Under the pieces are notes generated by a model. That model saw only the letters and a program-made list of their open reading frames with translations. It made no database searches and had not been told where the DNA came from. Both the position numbers and the translations under genes were made by a program. Positions 8,414-17,096 of a stretch of 64,000 bases of DNA are shown piece after piece (position 1 is the stretch's first letter; every line of letters starts with the position of its first letter). Source of the stretch: an uncultured Anaeromusa sp. (GTDB lineage: Bacteria; Bacillota; Negativicutes; Anaeromusales; Anaeromusaceae); assembly GCF_963668665.1 (NCBI RefSeq), contig NZ_OY764902.1, forward strand, positions 1,429,501 through 1,493,500. Reading direction: 5' to 3'.

Positions 8414-9052
8414 TCACTGGCTGTCGATGATTCGGCCTTGTTCGAGAAAAAGAATGCGGTCGCCAATGCGGCGGGCTTCGTCAAGATCGTGCGTGACCAG
8501 CAGCAGCGGGATGCGCCATTCTTCATGCAGCGCGTTGAGCTCGTCCTGGAGCTGCCGACGGGTGGCGGCGTCCAGGGCGGATAAGGGTTCGTCCAGAAGC
8601 AATAGCTGGGGCTGGCTCATGAGCGCCCGGGCTAAAGCGACGCGCTGCTTCTCGCCACCGGAGAGAACGCCAATGGAGCGCTCCGCCAGCGGCGTTAGAG
8701 AAAAACGCTCCAGCAGTCGCTCATACAGAGCGGCGGAGCCGTCCGGGCGGCTGCCGTAAAGAATGTTCTTTTTTACGGATAGATGAGGAAAGAGTGCATA
8801 GTCCTGGAACATATAGCCGATGCGCCGCAAGCGCGGCGGCAAAAACTGCTCTGTGGGGGCGTCAAAAAAGACAGTTTCAGCTAAGCGGATCTGACCAGCG
8901 TCCGGACGTTCCAAGCCTGCGAGGCACCGCAGCAAGGTAGTTTTGCCGCAGCCGGAAGGACCGAAAAGAACCAGCTTTTCCCCGGCATCTTGCTCAAAGC
9001 GAAGCTGCAGCGTAAAGGAAGGCAATTTTTTGCGGACATCTACATGGAGCAT
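8414..9052 (-). CDS. modC: Molybdate-type ABC ATP-binding protein (short ModC)
   Basis: A 212-residue ABC ATPase: Walker A GPSGCGKTT at about residue 31, signature LSGGEKQRVALARAL, Walker B LLLLDEPLSALD and switch LLVTHDLDEA. Spacing between motifs is that of the Mod/Cys/Pot group. It ends just after the ATPase core and lacks the C-terminal MOP (molybdate-sensing) domain of the 350-residue E. coli ModC. It overlaps modB by 13 bases, so the two are cotranslated. No binding protein (ModA) is visible nearby; molybdate versus tungstate cannot be told. Confidence 0.88.
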   Translation of the reverse strand: MLHVDVRKKLPSFTLQLRFEQDAGEKLVLFGPSGCGKTTLLRCLAGLERPDAGQIRLAETVFFDAPTEQFLPPRLRRIGYMFQDYALFPHLSVKKNILYGSRPDGSAALYERLLERFSLTPLAERSIGVLSGGEKQRVALARALMSQPQLLLLDEPLSALDAATRRQLQDELNALHEEWRIPLLLVTHDLDEARRIGDRILFLEQGRIIDSQ

Positions 9053-9717
9053 GAGCGGGCCTCCTTATGCTGGAGCCGGCGCTGCCAGTGATTGAGAAAA
9101 AAGAGCATAGAAAAGGTAATGCCGCTGATAAGCAGTACATAAAGACCGGCTAACGTCAGATCATTGGCTTCGGAAGCAAAATAAATAGCCAGCGGCAGGG
9201 TTTGCGTTTTGCCGGGAATGTTGCCGGCGACCATGATGGTCGCGCCAAACTCTCCCAAGGCGCGGGCGAAGGAAAGGATGCAGCCTGCGGCGACTCCGGG
9301 CCAGGCCAGGGGCAGGGAAATAGTAAAGAAGACGCGCAGCTCGCTGGCGCCAAGGGTGCGTGCCGCATCTTCCAGATGAGGATCGACGCTGTGCAGAGAA
9401 GCTTTGGCATTTTGGTACATTAGAGGAAAGGAGACCACAGCACCGGCCAAGACGGCGGCATACGGCGTAAACACAAGCTGCGCCTGATCGCCGAAGAGCC
9501 AGAACAAGGGCCCTTGTCGCCCCAACAGCAGCAGCAGGCAAAAGCCAGTTACTACCGGAGGCAGCACCAGCGGCAAGGTGAATAAGGCTTCTAACAAAGC
9601 TTTGCCGGGGATGTCCCAGCGGCGCAGCGCCCAGGCCCACGCCAGGCCAAAGATGACGACTAGGAATAGCGAAGCTGCCGCTACCTGCAAGGATAGCCAG
9701 ATGGGTTGCCAGCTCAT
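9040..9717 (-). CDS. modB: Molybdate-type ABC permease ModB
   Basis: A 225-residue inner-membrane permease with about five membrane segments. TLPLVLPPVVTGFCLLLLLG near residue 47 and the EAA loop EDAARTLGASELRVFFTISL near residue 134 are diagnostic of ModB/WtpB. It forms the channel for molybdate or tungstate and docks with the ModC-like ATPase downstream. The ATG follows AAAGGAGGGA. ModA is not found on either side, so it must be encoded elsewhere, or a distant binding protein is used. The preceding hairpin (9754-9812) may be a terminator for the HAD gene or an attenuator. Confidence 0.92.
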   Translation of the reverse strand: MSWQPIWLSLQVAAASLFLVVIFGLAWAWALRRWDIPGKALLEALFTLPLVLPPVVTGFCLLLLLGRQGPLFWLFGDQAQLVFTPYAAVLAGAVVSFPLMYQNAKASLHSVDPHLEDAARTLGASELRVFFTISLPLAWPGVAAGCILSFARALGEFGATIMVAGNIPGKTQTLPLAIYFASEANDLTLAGLYVLLISGITFSMLFFLNHWQRRLQHKEARSCSM

Positions 9718-9753
9718 GGTAGTTCCCTCCTTTGCGCATACTGGATTTGAAAA

Positions 9754-9812
9754 AAGGAAGCGGCAGTTCCGTAGCGCGCTGCGAGCAACAGCCGGAACTT
9801 CCGCCTCCTTTG
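9754..9812 (-). repeat. GC-rich hairpin (family 2), terminator-like on the minus strand
   Basis: Arms GGAAGCGGCAGTTCCG and CGGAACTTCCGCCTCC enclose GCGCGCTGCGAG. On the minus strand it ends in a run of Ts, so it can end the HAD transcript ahead of modB. The core matches the hairpin at 17097-17162 closely, which marks it as a repeated element and not a modB-specific riboswitch. Confidence 0.6.
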
Positions 9813-9876
9813 GCTTTTATACTACTATATCACAACTTAGCTCATTTGCAGAGCCGCAAATTTTGCATCGCTTTGT

Positions 9877-10560
9877 TTATTGGCGGAGCCAAGCAAAGGC
9901 TTTGGCGGCGGTAAACTCATCCATGCCTTTGGCGAAGAGCAGCTCTGCCTCATAGAAGCAGTCAGCCAGGGGCGCAGCTTCAGCTGGCGGAATGGCAATA
10001 CAGCTCATTTGGGCGTTTTTGGCGGCTTCCACGCCGTAACGAGAATCCTCCATGACCAGACAGGCTTGGGGCGGCGTGTTTAGCAGGCGGGCCGCTTCTA
10101 AAAAGACGTCAGGCGCTGGCTTGCCTTTTTTGACCTGGGAAGAAGAAAGGGTAACATCAAAGTAGGTAAGCAGGTCGGCGGCCTCCAGGACAGCGTCAAT
10201 GACTTCCTTGGAGGAGCCGGAGGCTACCGCTAACGGATAGCCGTGTTCCTTTAAGAGACTGACAAAGGTCCGCATTTCAGGAAATACATGGGTGCGCTCC
10301 TGGGCCAGTTCCATATAGGCGGCATTTTTTCGCGTCAGAAGTTCTTCTACTGAAATCGATAAGTCATATTGCTTTTTGATGTCGGCTAAAAAGCAGTGCG
10401 ACGAAAGACCGGTATAAGGCTTTTTATGTTCCGCCTCAACGATGATGCCCAAGGGGCGGAAGATCTTTTGATCCGCTTCTAGATAGAGCGGCTCGCTATC
10501 GACAAGAGTGCCGTCCAAATCAAAAATAACAGCGGAAAATTTACGTGCAGCTTGATTCAT
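9877..10560 (-). CDS. HAD-superfamily phosphatase (beta-phosphoglucomutase-like)
   Basis: A 227-residue HAD hydrolase: catalytic motif I FDLDGTLVDSEPLY at residue 13, motif II VASGSS near residue 114, Lys in KKGKPAPDVF and motif IV VMEDSRYGVEAA. The helical cap is inserted between motifs I and II (subclass I). Such enzymes dephosphorylate small phosphoesters or isomerise glucose phosphates; the substrate cannot be inferred. The ATG follows AAAGGAGCGCATTGC. It stands alone on the minus strand between modB and a divergent diguanylate cyclase, with a probable promoter at 10605-10635. Confidence 0.88.
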   Translation of the reverse strand: MNQAARKFSAVIFDLDGTLVDSEPLYLEADQKIFRPLGIIVEAEHKKPYTGLSSHCFLADIKKQYDLSISVEELLTRKNAAYMELAQERTHVFPEMRTFVSLLKEHGYPLAVASGSSKEVIDAVLEAADLLTYFDVTLSSSQVKKGKPAPDVFLEAARLLNTPPQACLVMEDSRYGVEAAKNAQMSCIAIPPAEAAPLADCFYEAELLFAKGMDEFTAAKAFAWLRQ

Positions 10561-10604
10561 GCAATGCGCTCCTTTAAAGGATGATTCGTTATAAAGATAA
10601 GTTT

Positions 10605-10635
10605 ATTGTATCCTATTTTGAACGGCTTTTGTCAA
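10605..10635 (-). promoter_or_regulatory. Possible promoter of the HAD gene
   Basis: On the minus strand TTGACA (10630-10635) and TACAAT (10605-10610) match consensus well, but the spacer is 19 bases, longer than ideal. Confidence 0.4.
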
Positions 10636-10700
10636 TAAAGAAAGATCTATTTTAAGAAAGAACAAAAAGCATGGAGACAAGAAAGAAACGCTTAAATGGA

Positions 10701-10729
10701 TTGTAAGGAGCTGGAAAAGGTCCTATACT
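10701..10729 (+). promoter_or_regulatory. Promoter of the 7TM diguanylate cyclase
   Basis: TTGTAA (10701-10706), 17-base spacer, TATACT (10724-10729); GGAGGA precedes the ATG at 10767. Confidence 0.6.
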
Positions 10730-10766
10730 GAAGGAAATAAAGAAATAGGCGGAGGAACCGGATAAA

Positions 10767-12326
10767 ATGAGCTATGTTCTAGCATGCGCTCTTTTTTTAG
10801 AATTTTGCGCAGTGCTGCTAGTGTTTATTGGAGGATATGCATTGTGGCAGCGGCGCAAAAACCATGTTTCCTTAATGAATTATTTTGCGGCGCTGGCTTT
10901 ATCGACCGCTCTTTATGCGGCTGGTTATGGTGCGGAAATCCTTGATGTTTCCTTGGCGGGAAAGCTTCTGTGGCTCAAGGTCCAGTATTTGGGCATTCCT
11001 TTCATACCGGCTTTTTGGCTATGTGTGGCGCTGACCTACTCCGGGAGAGAGCAGTGGCTGCAGCCAAGAGCCCTGGCGGCGCTTTTTACGGTCCCTGTAT
11101 TGACGCTGGCGCTGCATTTTACTTCTTCTTTTCATGGTCTTCATTATCAGGTGGAAGGCTTGATGGCTAACGGGCCATTTTTGCATGTGAAGGTGCATTA
11201 CGGCCTTTGGTATTGGGTGCATTTCGCTTATTTGAGCTTGGCCGTGGTCGGGGGGAATCTGCTTTTTTTGCAGCAATGGCGGCAGGCGGAGCCATTGTAT
11301 CGCCGACAGGTTTTAGTGATGTTTCTGGCTTCCTTAGTTCCCTGGCTGGCGTACTTGCTGTACTTACTTAAGCTGACTCCCTGGGGGCTTGATTTGACGC
11401 CGGTCTTTTTTTCCTGTTCCCTTTTGGCGTTTGCTTGCGGTTTTTTCTGGCTGCAGCTGTTTGATTTGGTGCCGGTGGCCAGAGCGGCTGTCTTTGATAT
11501 GATTAGTGATGGCATTGTGGTCTTAGATCGCAAGCAGCGTTTGCTCGACAGCAATGTTGCGGCGGAAAAAATGCTGCCGGAACTTAAGGAACCAGGCTGC
11601 ATTGGAAGAAGAATGGAAACGGTATTGCCGCAGTATACTGTATTGTTGGCGCAGGTGGCGCAGCGTGAAGAGGGCGAAGAGCGAGTGCGGTGGCGTCTGC
11701 CGGGTAAAGAAGAGGAAATTTGCGCCAGCCGCGTAGTGCCTATTGTTGATCCTAAGGGCCAAGGGAGCGGGCTGATTGTGGTACTGCAAAATGTGACCGA
11801 AGAGGTTCGGCTTTTGGAACGTCTGCAGCAGGCGGCTACTATGGACGGATTGACGCAGGTTTACAACCGGACGCATTTTTTTCAGCTTTGTCAGGGAGAG
11901 TTTCGCAAGGAAGCGGCAGATGTGAAGACCTTTGCCTTGATTATTTTTGACTTGGATCACTTCAAGCGTATTAACGATACTTTTGGGCATCAGGCTGGCG
12001 ATGAAGTATTGCGGCAAGTGTCGAAGGCGGCGCAAGAAGTGCTGCGGGACAGCGATTTGCTGGGTCGGTACGGGGGCGAAGAGTTTATTTTGTTTTTACC
12101 TCGCTCTTCGGCGCAGGAAGCGTTGCAGGTAGCGGAACGGCTGCGGCTGCGCATTGCAGCGCTGCGGTTACCGGAGCTGGGCGAGGGCTGGCCTCTTTCC
12201 GCCAGCTTTGGCGTGGCTGAAGGGCAGGCGAGCCTGGAAACCTGCTTGCTGGCGGCGGATCAGGCTTTGTACGAGGCGAAACACGACGGACGCAACTGTG
12301 TGCGCGTGAAAACGCCGGAAGCGTGA
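10767..12326 (+). CDS. Membrane diguanylate cyclase (7TM - PAS - GGDEF)
   Basis: A 519-residue protein. Residues 1-225 hold seven predicted membrane segments of the histidine-kinase-type N-terminal 7TM sensor. Residues about 235-345 look like a PAS domain (MISDGIVVLDRKQRLLDSN). The C-terminal GGDEF domain has the active GGEEF motif (LLGRYGGEEFILFLP). The product-inhibition I-site RxxD is present as RDSD exactly five residues upstream. It should make c-di-GMP at the membrane in response to an unknown signal. It has its own promoter and a strong terminator, so it is a single-gene unit. Confidence 0.92.
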   Translation: MSYVLACALFLEFCAVLLVFIGGYALWQRRKNHVSLMNYFAALALSTALYAAGYGAEILDVSLAGKLLWLKVQYLGIPFIPAFWLCVALTYSGREQWLQPRALAALFTVPVLTLALHFTSSFHGLHYQVEGLMANGPFLHVKVHYGLWYWVHFAYLSLAVVGGNLLFLQQWRQAEPLYRRQVLVMFLASLVPWLAYLLYLLKLTPWGLDLTPVFFSCSLLAFACGFFWLQLFDLVPVARAAVFDMISDGIVVLDRKQRLLDSNVAAEKMLPELKEPGCIGRRMETVLPQYTVLLAQVAQREEGEERVRWRLPGKEEEICASRVVPIVDPKGQGSGLIVVLQNVTEEVRLLERLQQAATMDGLTQVYNRTHFFQLCQGEFRKEAADVKTFALIIFDLDHFKRINDTFGHQAGDEVLRQVSKAAQEVLRDSDLLGRYGGEEFILFLPRSSAQEALQVAERLRLRIAALRLPELGEGWPLSASFGVAEGQASLETCLLAADQALYEAKHDGRNCVRVKTPEA

Positions 12327-12330
12327 AACT

Positions 12331-12378
12331 AAAAAAGAGGGCTGTGCTGAAACGATTGTTTCAGCACAGCCCTTTGAA
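12331..12378. terminator. Bidirectional terminator
   Basis: A perfect 16-bp stem (12338-12353 with 12358-12373), loop GATT, A-run before and T-run after. It separates the plus-strand cyclase gene from the minus-strand lpdA. Confidence 0.93.
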
Positions 12379-12400
12379 TATTCGTGTTTCGCAACCCTCA

Positions 12401-12437
12401 GTCGCACCCTCCCGTGACTCCGATTCTCCTGTTCAAA
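12401..12437 (+). repeat. Forward copy of the CCCTCC/CTCCTGTT repeat
   Basis: CGCACCCTCC then GACTCCGATTCTCCTGTTC (the GATT variant), placed between the terminator and the lpdA stop codon. Confidence 0.75.
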
Positions 12438-12443
12438 TTTGCC

Positions 12444-13820
12444 TTACTCCGTGGCTTGGGCGCAGGCTTCCATGAGAGCCTCGCTCAAAGACGGATGGGG
12501 ATGAGTTAGCGTAGACAGCTGCAGGGCGGTGACGCCCAAAGAAAGGGCCAACGAGGCTTCCCCCAGCAGCTCGGACACATGGGGGCCGGTCATATGGACG
12601 CCCAGCAAGCGGTCGGTGACGGCGTCAACAACGACTTTGACCAAGCCGTCCCGTTCGCCCAGGCAAAGAGCCCGGCCGTTTTGGCGGAACGAAGCGCGCC
12701 CGCAGCGCACTTCATATCCTTGGCTTATAGCGGCCTCTTCCGTCAGGCCGACGGAGGCTAATTCGGGCTGGGTATAGACGCAGGAAGGAACTAAGTGCTG
12801 GGGAACGACAGCCGGGTAGCCTAGCGCGTTTTCCATCGCGGCGCGCCCTTCGGCATACGCTTTATGGGCTAGCAGCTTGCCGCCTGTAACGTCGCCGGCG
12901 GCATAAATGCCAGGCAAATTGGTTTCTTGGCGTTTATTAACGATAATTTCTCCTTGGTCTCCTAGGGCCAGACCTAAGGAAGCCGCTTCCGGCGGCGAAG
13001 AAGGTTGGCGTCCTGTGGCCAGAAGAACGACATCAGCGGGTACGTCTTTGGCCGCGCCTTTATGTGTAAAAGAGACGGTTGTTTCTTCGCTGTTGTAGGC
13101 GATATTCGTTACCTGCGCCTGGGTAAAGATGCGCAGGCCTTGGCGCTGCATGGACTTAACCAGCTCTAGGACAATATCTTTGTCTTCTTCCGGCAATAAT
13201 TGAGGCTGCAGCTCCAGCAGAACGACTTCGCTGCCTAGGGAGAGAAACATTTGGGCAAATTCCAGGCCAATGACGCCGCCGCCGATAACGACCAGGCGGC
13301 GAGGGATTTTTTTGAGAGTCAGCAGTTTGTCGCTGGTGACGACGCTTAAGGCGTCGGCGCCGGGAATAGGCGGGCGGTTGGCCTTGGAGCCAGTGGCAAT
13401 GAGCAGTTTATCAAAGCAGAGCAAGTGGCTTTCCGTCTCGGTTACAACTTCCATTTCCTTGGCGGAGCTTAGGCGTCCTTCGCCAGTCAGGCGCGTAACG
13501 CCGGCTTCCTTTAGCAACTGTTCTACGCCATTACGCAGAATTTTAGTGATCCGTTCTTTCCGAGCCAGACTGCGAGACCAGTCGAGGCCGGACAAAGGCA
13601 TGTCCAGGCCGAAATCACCGCATTTTTTAGCATAGCCTGCCAGTTCGGACGTGCGCAGCAGGGCTTTCGTCGGAATGCAGCCTTGATTGAGACAGACGCC
13701 GCCGCAATGGGCTTTTTCTACTAGGGTCACTGAGGCGCCAAGTTGAGCGGCGCGCAAGGCGCCTAGGTATCCTGCGGGGCCGCCGCCGAGAACAACGATG
13801 CGAATAGCTGTGGTGGCCAT
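12444..13820 (-). CDS. lpdA: Dihydrolipoyl dehydrogenase
   Basis: A 458-residue flavoprotein of the pyridine nucleotide-disulfide oxidoreductase family. It has the FAD-binding GGGPAGYLGALRAAQLG at the N-terminus, redox disulfide CGGVCLNQGC near residue 39, NAD-binding VVIGGGVIGLEFAQ near residue 177, FAD site IYAAGDVTGG and the catalytic HPHPSLSEA near the end. It reoxidises dihydrolipoamide of 2-oxoacid dehydrogenase or glycine-cleavage complexes. No E1, E2 or GcvH gene is adjacent, so the partner complex is unknown. GGGGGAGAAAACC precedes the ATG. Confidence 0.94.
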   Translation of the reverse strand: MATTAIRIVVLGGGPAGYLGALRAAQLGASVTLVEKAHCGGVCLNQGCIPTKALLRTSELAGYAKKCGDFGLDMPLSGLDWSRSLARKERITKILRNGVEQLLKEAGVTRLTGEGRLSSAKEMEVVTETESHLLCFDKLLIATGSKANRPPIPGADALSVVTSDKLLTLKKIPRRLVVIGGGVIGLEFAQMFLSLGSEVVLLELQPQLLPEEDKDIVLELVKSMQRQGLRIFTQAQVTNIAYNSEETTVSFTHKGAAKDVPADVVLLATGRQPSSPPEAASLGLALGDQGEIIVNKRQETNLPGIYAAGDVTGGKLLAHKAYAEGRAAMENALGYPAVVPQHLVPSCVYTQPELASVGLTEEAAISQGYEVRCGRASFRQNGRALCLGERDGLVKVVVDAVTDRLLGVHMTGPHVSELLGEASLALSLGVTALQLSTLTHPHPSLSEALMEACAQATE

Positions 13821-14176
13821 GAAGGTTTTCTCCCCCTTCGGTCAAATGACATATTATGGTTTTATCATATATCGAACTAGGGAAGGCTGTCAAATACAAC
13901 CGTAAACGTGAGGCGTACAAAGAGAAACAGTGCAATAGAAGAAAAAAGCCGAATCATACGGAAGAACCAAAGAACAAAGCAAGGAAAGAGCCAATGCGAT
14001 TGGCTAGAAAATGATGCTAAAAATAAGGCGGAAAGCAATATTGATATCAAAAATTGTGCAAGTTGGCCAAAAAAGAACTGGATCTTTATGGAAGTCTCGT
14101 ATTGTTGTACAAAGGCGCTGCGGCAAGGAAGAACGAATGAATAAGGAGATGATTTTGGAAGGAAGGTTTTAGGAGC
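13821..14176. other. 356-base intergenic region between lpdA and the LarA operon
   Basis: It holds the divergent starts of lpdA and larA. It is A-rich on the plus strand, and I see no convincing ORF, terminator or repeat unit. A short palindrome TTGTACAA lies near 14103. The larA ribosome site TTAGGAGC is at the right-hand end. Confidence 0.5.
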
Positions 14177-15442
14177 ATGAACATTCATATTCCCTACGGG
14201 AAAGCAGAGCTTACGCTGACGTTGCCCCAGAAACGGGTAGCGGCAGTGCTGGAATCAAAGGCTCATGGCTATCAGGCGGAGGCCAGTGAAACAGAACTGG
14301 TGCGTCGGGCGATGGCGGCTCCTGTCGGTACGCCGCGGTTGCAGGAGCTGGCTCGAGGCAAGAAAAATATAGTGATTATTGTCAGCGATCATACGCGTCC
14401 GGTGCCGACGCAAGTGATTGCGCCGTTATTGCTGGCGGAAATTGAAGCAGGCAATCCGGAGGCGCAGGTAACGTTTTTGGTGGCGACTGGCTTGCACCGC
14501 GGCACAACGGAAGAGGAGCTGCGCGAAAAATTCGGGCCGGGTTTATATGGGAAAGTGCGCATTGTCGTGCACGATTGTTGGGATAAAAGTTCGCTGGCGC
14601 AGTTAGCAAAGCTGCCGTCCGGCGGCGAGCTGTGGCTGAATAAAGTGGCTGCTGAGGCGGATTTGCTGCTGGCGGAAGGCTTCATTGAGCCCCATTTGTT
14701 TGCGGGCTTTTCCGGCGGCCGTAAAAGCGTGTTGCCGGGTATTGTCGGCGACAGCACCATTCGAGTCAATCACTGTGCGGAACATATTGCCCATGAAAAA
14801 GCGCGAGTCGGCATTTTAGAAGGAAATCCGATTCACGAAGACATGCTGCATGCGGCGCGCCAGGCCAAACTGGCCTATATTGTCAATGTCGTTATTGATG
14901 CGCAGAAAAAAGTAATCGGCGCGTTTGCCGGCGATGTGGAGCAGGCTCATTTGCAAGGCTGCGCCTTTTTACAGGAACTGGCGGCGGTTGCAGCCGCGCC
15001 GGCGGAAATTGTCGTCACTACCAACGGCGGCTATCCGCTGGACCAAAATATTTACCAGCATGTAAAAGGCTTGTCCTCGGCGGAAGCTACCTGCAAAAAA
15101 GGCGGTGTTATTATTGTCTGCGCCGATCTGGGAGACGGTCACGGCAGTGTTGAATTGTATGAGTGGCTGCAAAAAGGCGCTGCCGCTGTGACAAACACTA
15201 TTTTAGCAGTGGACCGCTATTCCACCGTGCCGGATCAATGGGCGACGCAGATCATGGCGCGGATTCAGTGCAAGCACAAGGTTATTTTTGTCACGGCTCC
15301 AGCCCAGCATGAAGTGCTGCGGCGCATGGGCTTTGCCGCCGTGGAAACCTTTGAAGAAGCGCTGGCCCAGGCGGAAGAAGCGGTCGGCAGGGAGGCAAAA
15401 ATTACGGTGATTCCTGACGGCGTGGCGGTTATTGTACGTTAG
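14177..15442 (+). CDS. LarA-family nickel-pincer racemase/epimerase
   Basis: A 421-residue protein of the lactate racemase LarA family (DUF2088 N-terminal domain). Key features match L. plantarum LarA: SDHTRPVPT, an ATGLHRGT histidine, HDCWD, and the pair His/Lys ten residues apart in EPHLFAGFSGGRKSVLPG. In LarA that lysine holds the nickel pincer cofactor. Maturation genes larB, larC and larE are not in the window. Family members racemise lactate, malate, phenyllactate and other 2-hydroxyacids. It leads an operon with a split UxaA/SuyAB-like lyase, so the substrate is probably a sugar-acid or sulfonate-type hydroxyacid. Confidence 0.88.
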   Translation: MNIHIPYGKAELTLTLPQKRVAAVLESKAHGYQAEASETELVRRAMAAPVGTPRLQELARGKKNIVIIVSDHTRPVPTQVIAPLLLAEIEAGNPEAQVTFLVATGLHRGTTEEELREKFGPGLYGKVRIVVHDCWDKSSLAQLAKLPSGGELWLNKVAAEADLLLAEGFIEPHLFAGFSGGRKSVLPGIVGDSTIRVNHCAEHIAHEKARVGILEGNPIHEDMLHAARQAKLAYIVNVVIDAQKKVIGAFAGDVEQAHLQGCAFLQELAAVAAAPAEIVVTTNGGYPLDQNIYQHVKGLSSAEATCKKGGVIIVCADLGDGHGSVELYEWLQKGAAAVTNTILAVDRYSTVPDQWATQIMARIQCKHKVIFVTAPAQHEVLRRMGFAAVETFEEALAQAEEAVGREAKITVIPDGVAVIVR

Positions 15443-15468
15443 AAAACTAGCAAAAAGGGGGCCTATCA

Positions 15469-15765
15469 ATGATCGACGGTATTATTCTTAATGACAAAGA
15501 CAATGTGGCGACAGCGGTGCAGGTGCTGGCCAAGGGGCAGAAAGCCCGGGTGCGCCTCAATCGAGAAGAAGTGGAAATCCTTATGATCGAGGATATTCCC
15601 TATGGTCATAAATTTGCCGTGCGGGATATTACTGTAGGCGAAGATATTCTAAAATACGGCGAGGTCATTGGCCGCGCTACCAAGAGCATTGCCGGCGGCA
15701 GCCACGCGCATGTGCAAAACATTGAAAGTCTGCGCGGCCGGGGCGATCTGAAGGGAGATAAGTAA
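15469..15765 (+). CDS. UxaA-family lyase, small (SAF-domain) subunit
   Basis: A 98-residue SAF-domain protein. The pattern IPYGHKFAVRDITVGEDI, KYGEVIGRA and GSHAHVQNIESLRG is the N-terminal domain of altronate/galactarate dehydratases (UxaA, GarD). In E. coli UxaA this domain is fused to the large one; here it is a separate gene. Sulfolactate sulfo-lyase has the same split (SuyA about 95 residues). It lies 26 bases after the LarA gene with AAAGGGGGCC upstream and directly before the large subunit. It probably closes over the substrate in the assembled enzyme. Confidence 0.85.
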   Translation: MIDGIILNDKDNVATAVQVLAKGQKARVRLNREEVEILMIEDIPYGHKFAVRDITVGEDILKYGEVIGRATKSIAGGSHAHVQNIESLRGRGDLKGDK

Positions 15766-15766
15766 C

Positions 15767-16930
15767 ATGAAGGAATTTTTGGGATATGGACGTGCAGACG
15801 GCTCGGTGGGCACGCGTAATTATGTAGGTGTTTTGTCAGCCGTAGTCTGCGTGAACGAAGTGGTAGAAAATATTGTACGCCAGGTGCAAGGAACGGCGCG
15901 CTTTACGCACCATCAGGGCTGCTGCCAGACGCCGCTGGATATTCATATTGTCAACGATACGCTGATTAATTTGGGGAAGAACCCCAATCTGCATTCCGTG
16001 CTGTTGGTCAGCTTGGGTTGTGAAAGCACTGATCTTTCCGGCGTTATTGAAGCCATTGCCGCCTCCGGCAAACGGGTGGAGCACATTGTCGTCCAAGAAG
16101 TGGGCGGTTCGGCGCGCACGACGGCCCAAGGCATTCTAATGGCTCAGGACATGGTGCGCGAGGCGTCCTTGGAACAGCGTAAGCCGTTTCCTATTAGTAA
16201 ACTAGTATTGGGTATGAAATGCGGCAGTTCCGATACGACTTCCGGCTTGGTGCCTAATCCGGCCATTGGCGTAGCTTCAGACCTTCTCGTGGCTGCTGGC
16301 GGTACGTCGATTCTAGGAGAAGTGACAGAGTTTATCGGCGCCGAGCATATTCTGGCCAAGCATGCGGCGAACGAAGAAGTGGCCCAGGGTATTTTTAAAT
16401 TAGTGGAGCGCATGGAGCAGCGAGCGATGGCTGTCGGCGAGGATATTCGCGGCGGTCAGCCCACCGGCGGCAATATCAAGGGCGGCTTGACGACCATTGA
16501 AGAAAAGTCACTGGGGGCTATTGCCAAAGCTGGCACCGCGCCTATTCAGGCGGTTTATGAGTACGGGCAGCGGCCGGATAAGCCGGGTCTCGTCGTCATG
16601 GATTCTCCCGGGCGAGAGCCGGAAATCTTGACCGGTCTGGCTGCGGCCGGGTGTAATGTGATTGCCTTTGCTACCGGACGCGGTGCGCCGCAAGGCTTTC
16701 CCTTCGTGCCGGTGCTGAAGATTACCGGCAGCCGCACGGCGGCGGAAAAAATGATTGACCATATTGATATGAACCTTAGCGCGGTCATCGACGGCGGCGA
16801 CACCATCCCCGACGCTGGACACCGTGTTTTGGAGGAACTGGTGCTGGTGGCATCCGGCGCGATGACCAAGGCGGAGCTGTCGGGCTATGTAAATTCTATG
16901 GATATCTATATGCGCGGGCCAGTTATCTAG
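15767..16930 (+). CDS. UxaA-family dehydratase/lyase, large subunit
   Basis: A 387-residue protein matching the C-terminal domain of altronate/galactarate dehydratase: GTRNYVGVLSAVVCVNEV, HHQGCCQT, LVSLGCE, GMKCGSSDTTSGLVPNPA, GGNIKGGLTTIEEKS and MDSPGREPE. Conserved cysteines and histidine are consistent with iron binding. It starts one base after the small-subunit stop. Together they may dehydrate a sugar acid, or act as a SuyAB-type sulfo-lyase, whose subunits have almost these lengths. LarA upstream may supply the right stereoisomer. A strong terminator follows. Confidence 0.87.
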   Translation: MKEFLGYGRADGSVGTRNYVGVLSAVVCVNEVVENIVRQVQGTARFTHHQGCCQTPLDIHIVNDTLINLGKNPNLHSVLLVSLGCESTDLSGVIEAIAASGKRVEHIVVQEVGGSARTTAQGILMAQDMVREASLEQRKPFPISKLVLGMKCGSSDTTSGLVPNPAIGVASDLLVAAGGTSILGEVTEFIGAEHILAKHAANEEVAQGIFKLVERMEQRAMAVGEDIRGGQPTGGNIKGGLTTIEEKSLGAIAKAGTAPIQAVYEYGQRPDKPGLVVMDSPGREPEILTGLAAAGCNVIAFATGRGAPQGFPFVPVLKITGSRTAAEKMIDHIDMNLSAVIDGGDTIPDAGHRVLEELVLVASGAMTKAELSGYVNSMDIYMRGPVI

Positions 16931-16960
16931 AGCGAGATTGATCAAGAGTAAATGGAGAGT

Positions 16961-17003
16961 TCGACAGGCGGCTTATAATAAAGTCGCCTGTCGAGCTTTT
17001 TTT
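16961..17003 (+). terminator. Terminator of the LarA/UxaA operon
   Basis: TCGACAGGCG (16961-16970) pairs with CGCCTGTCGA (16985-16994), followed after GC by seven Ts. Confidence 0.92.
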
Positions 17004-17096
17004 ATAAGCCTCGAAATTTTAGAAGCATGTTGTCGCAGCCGATAATGGTAGCCGCCAATGTTTTTTCGACAAGATTTCCGCGCGACTCCCCAAAAT

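Noticed and set aside
9720..9876. Molybdenum-cofactor riboswitch before modB
   Set aside because: The hairpin has a close copy at 17097 before an unrelated gene and I could not place the conserved Moco-motif bases.
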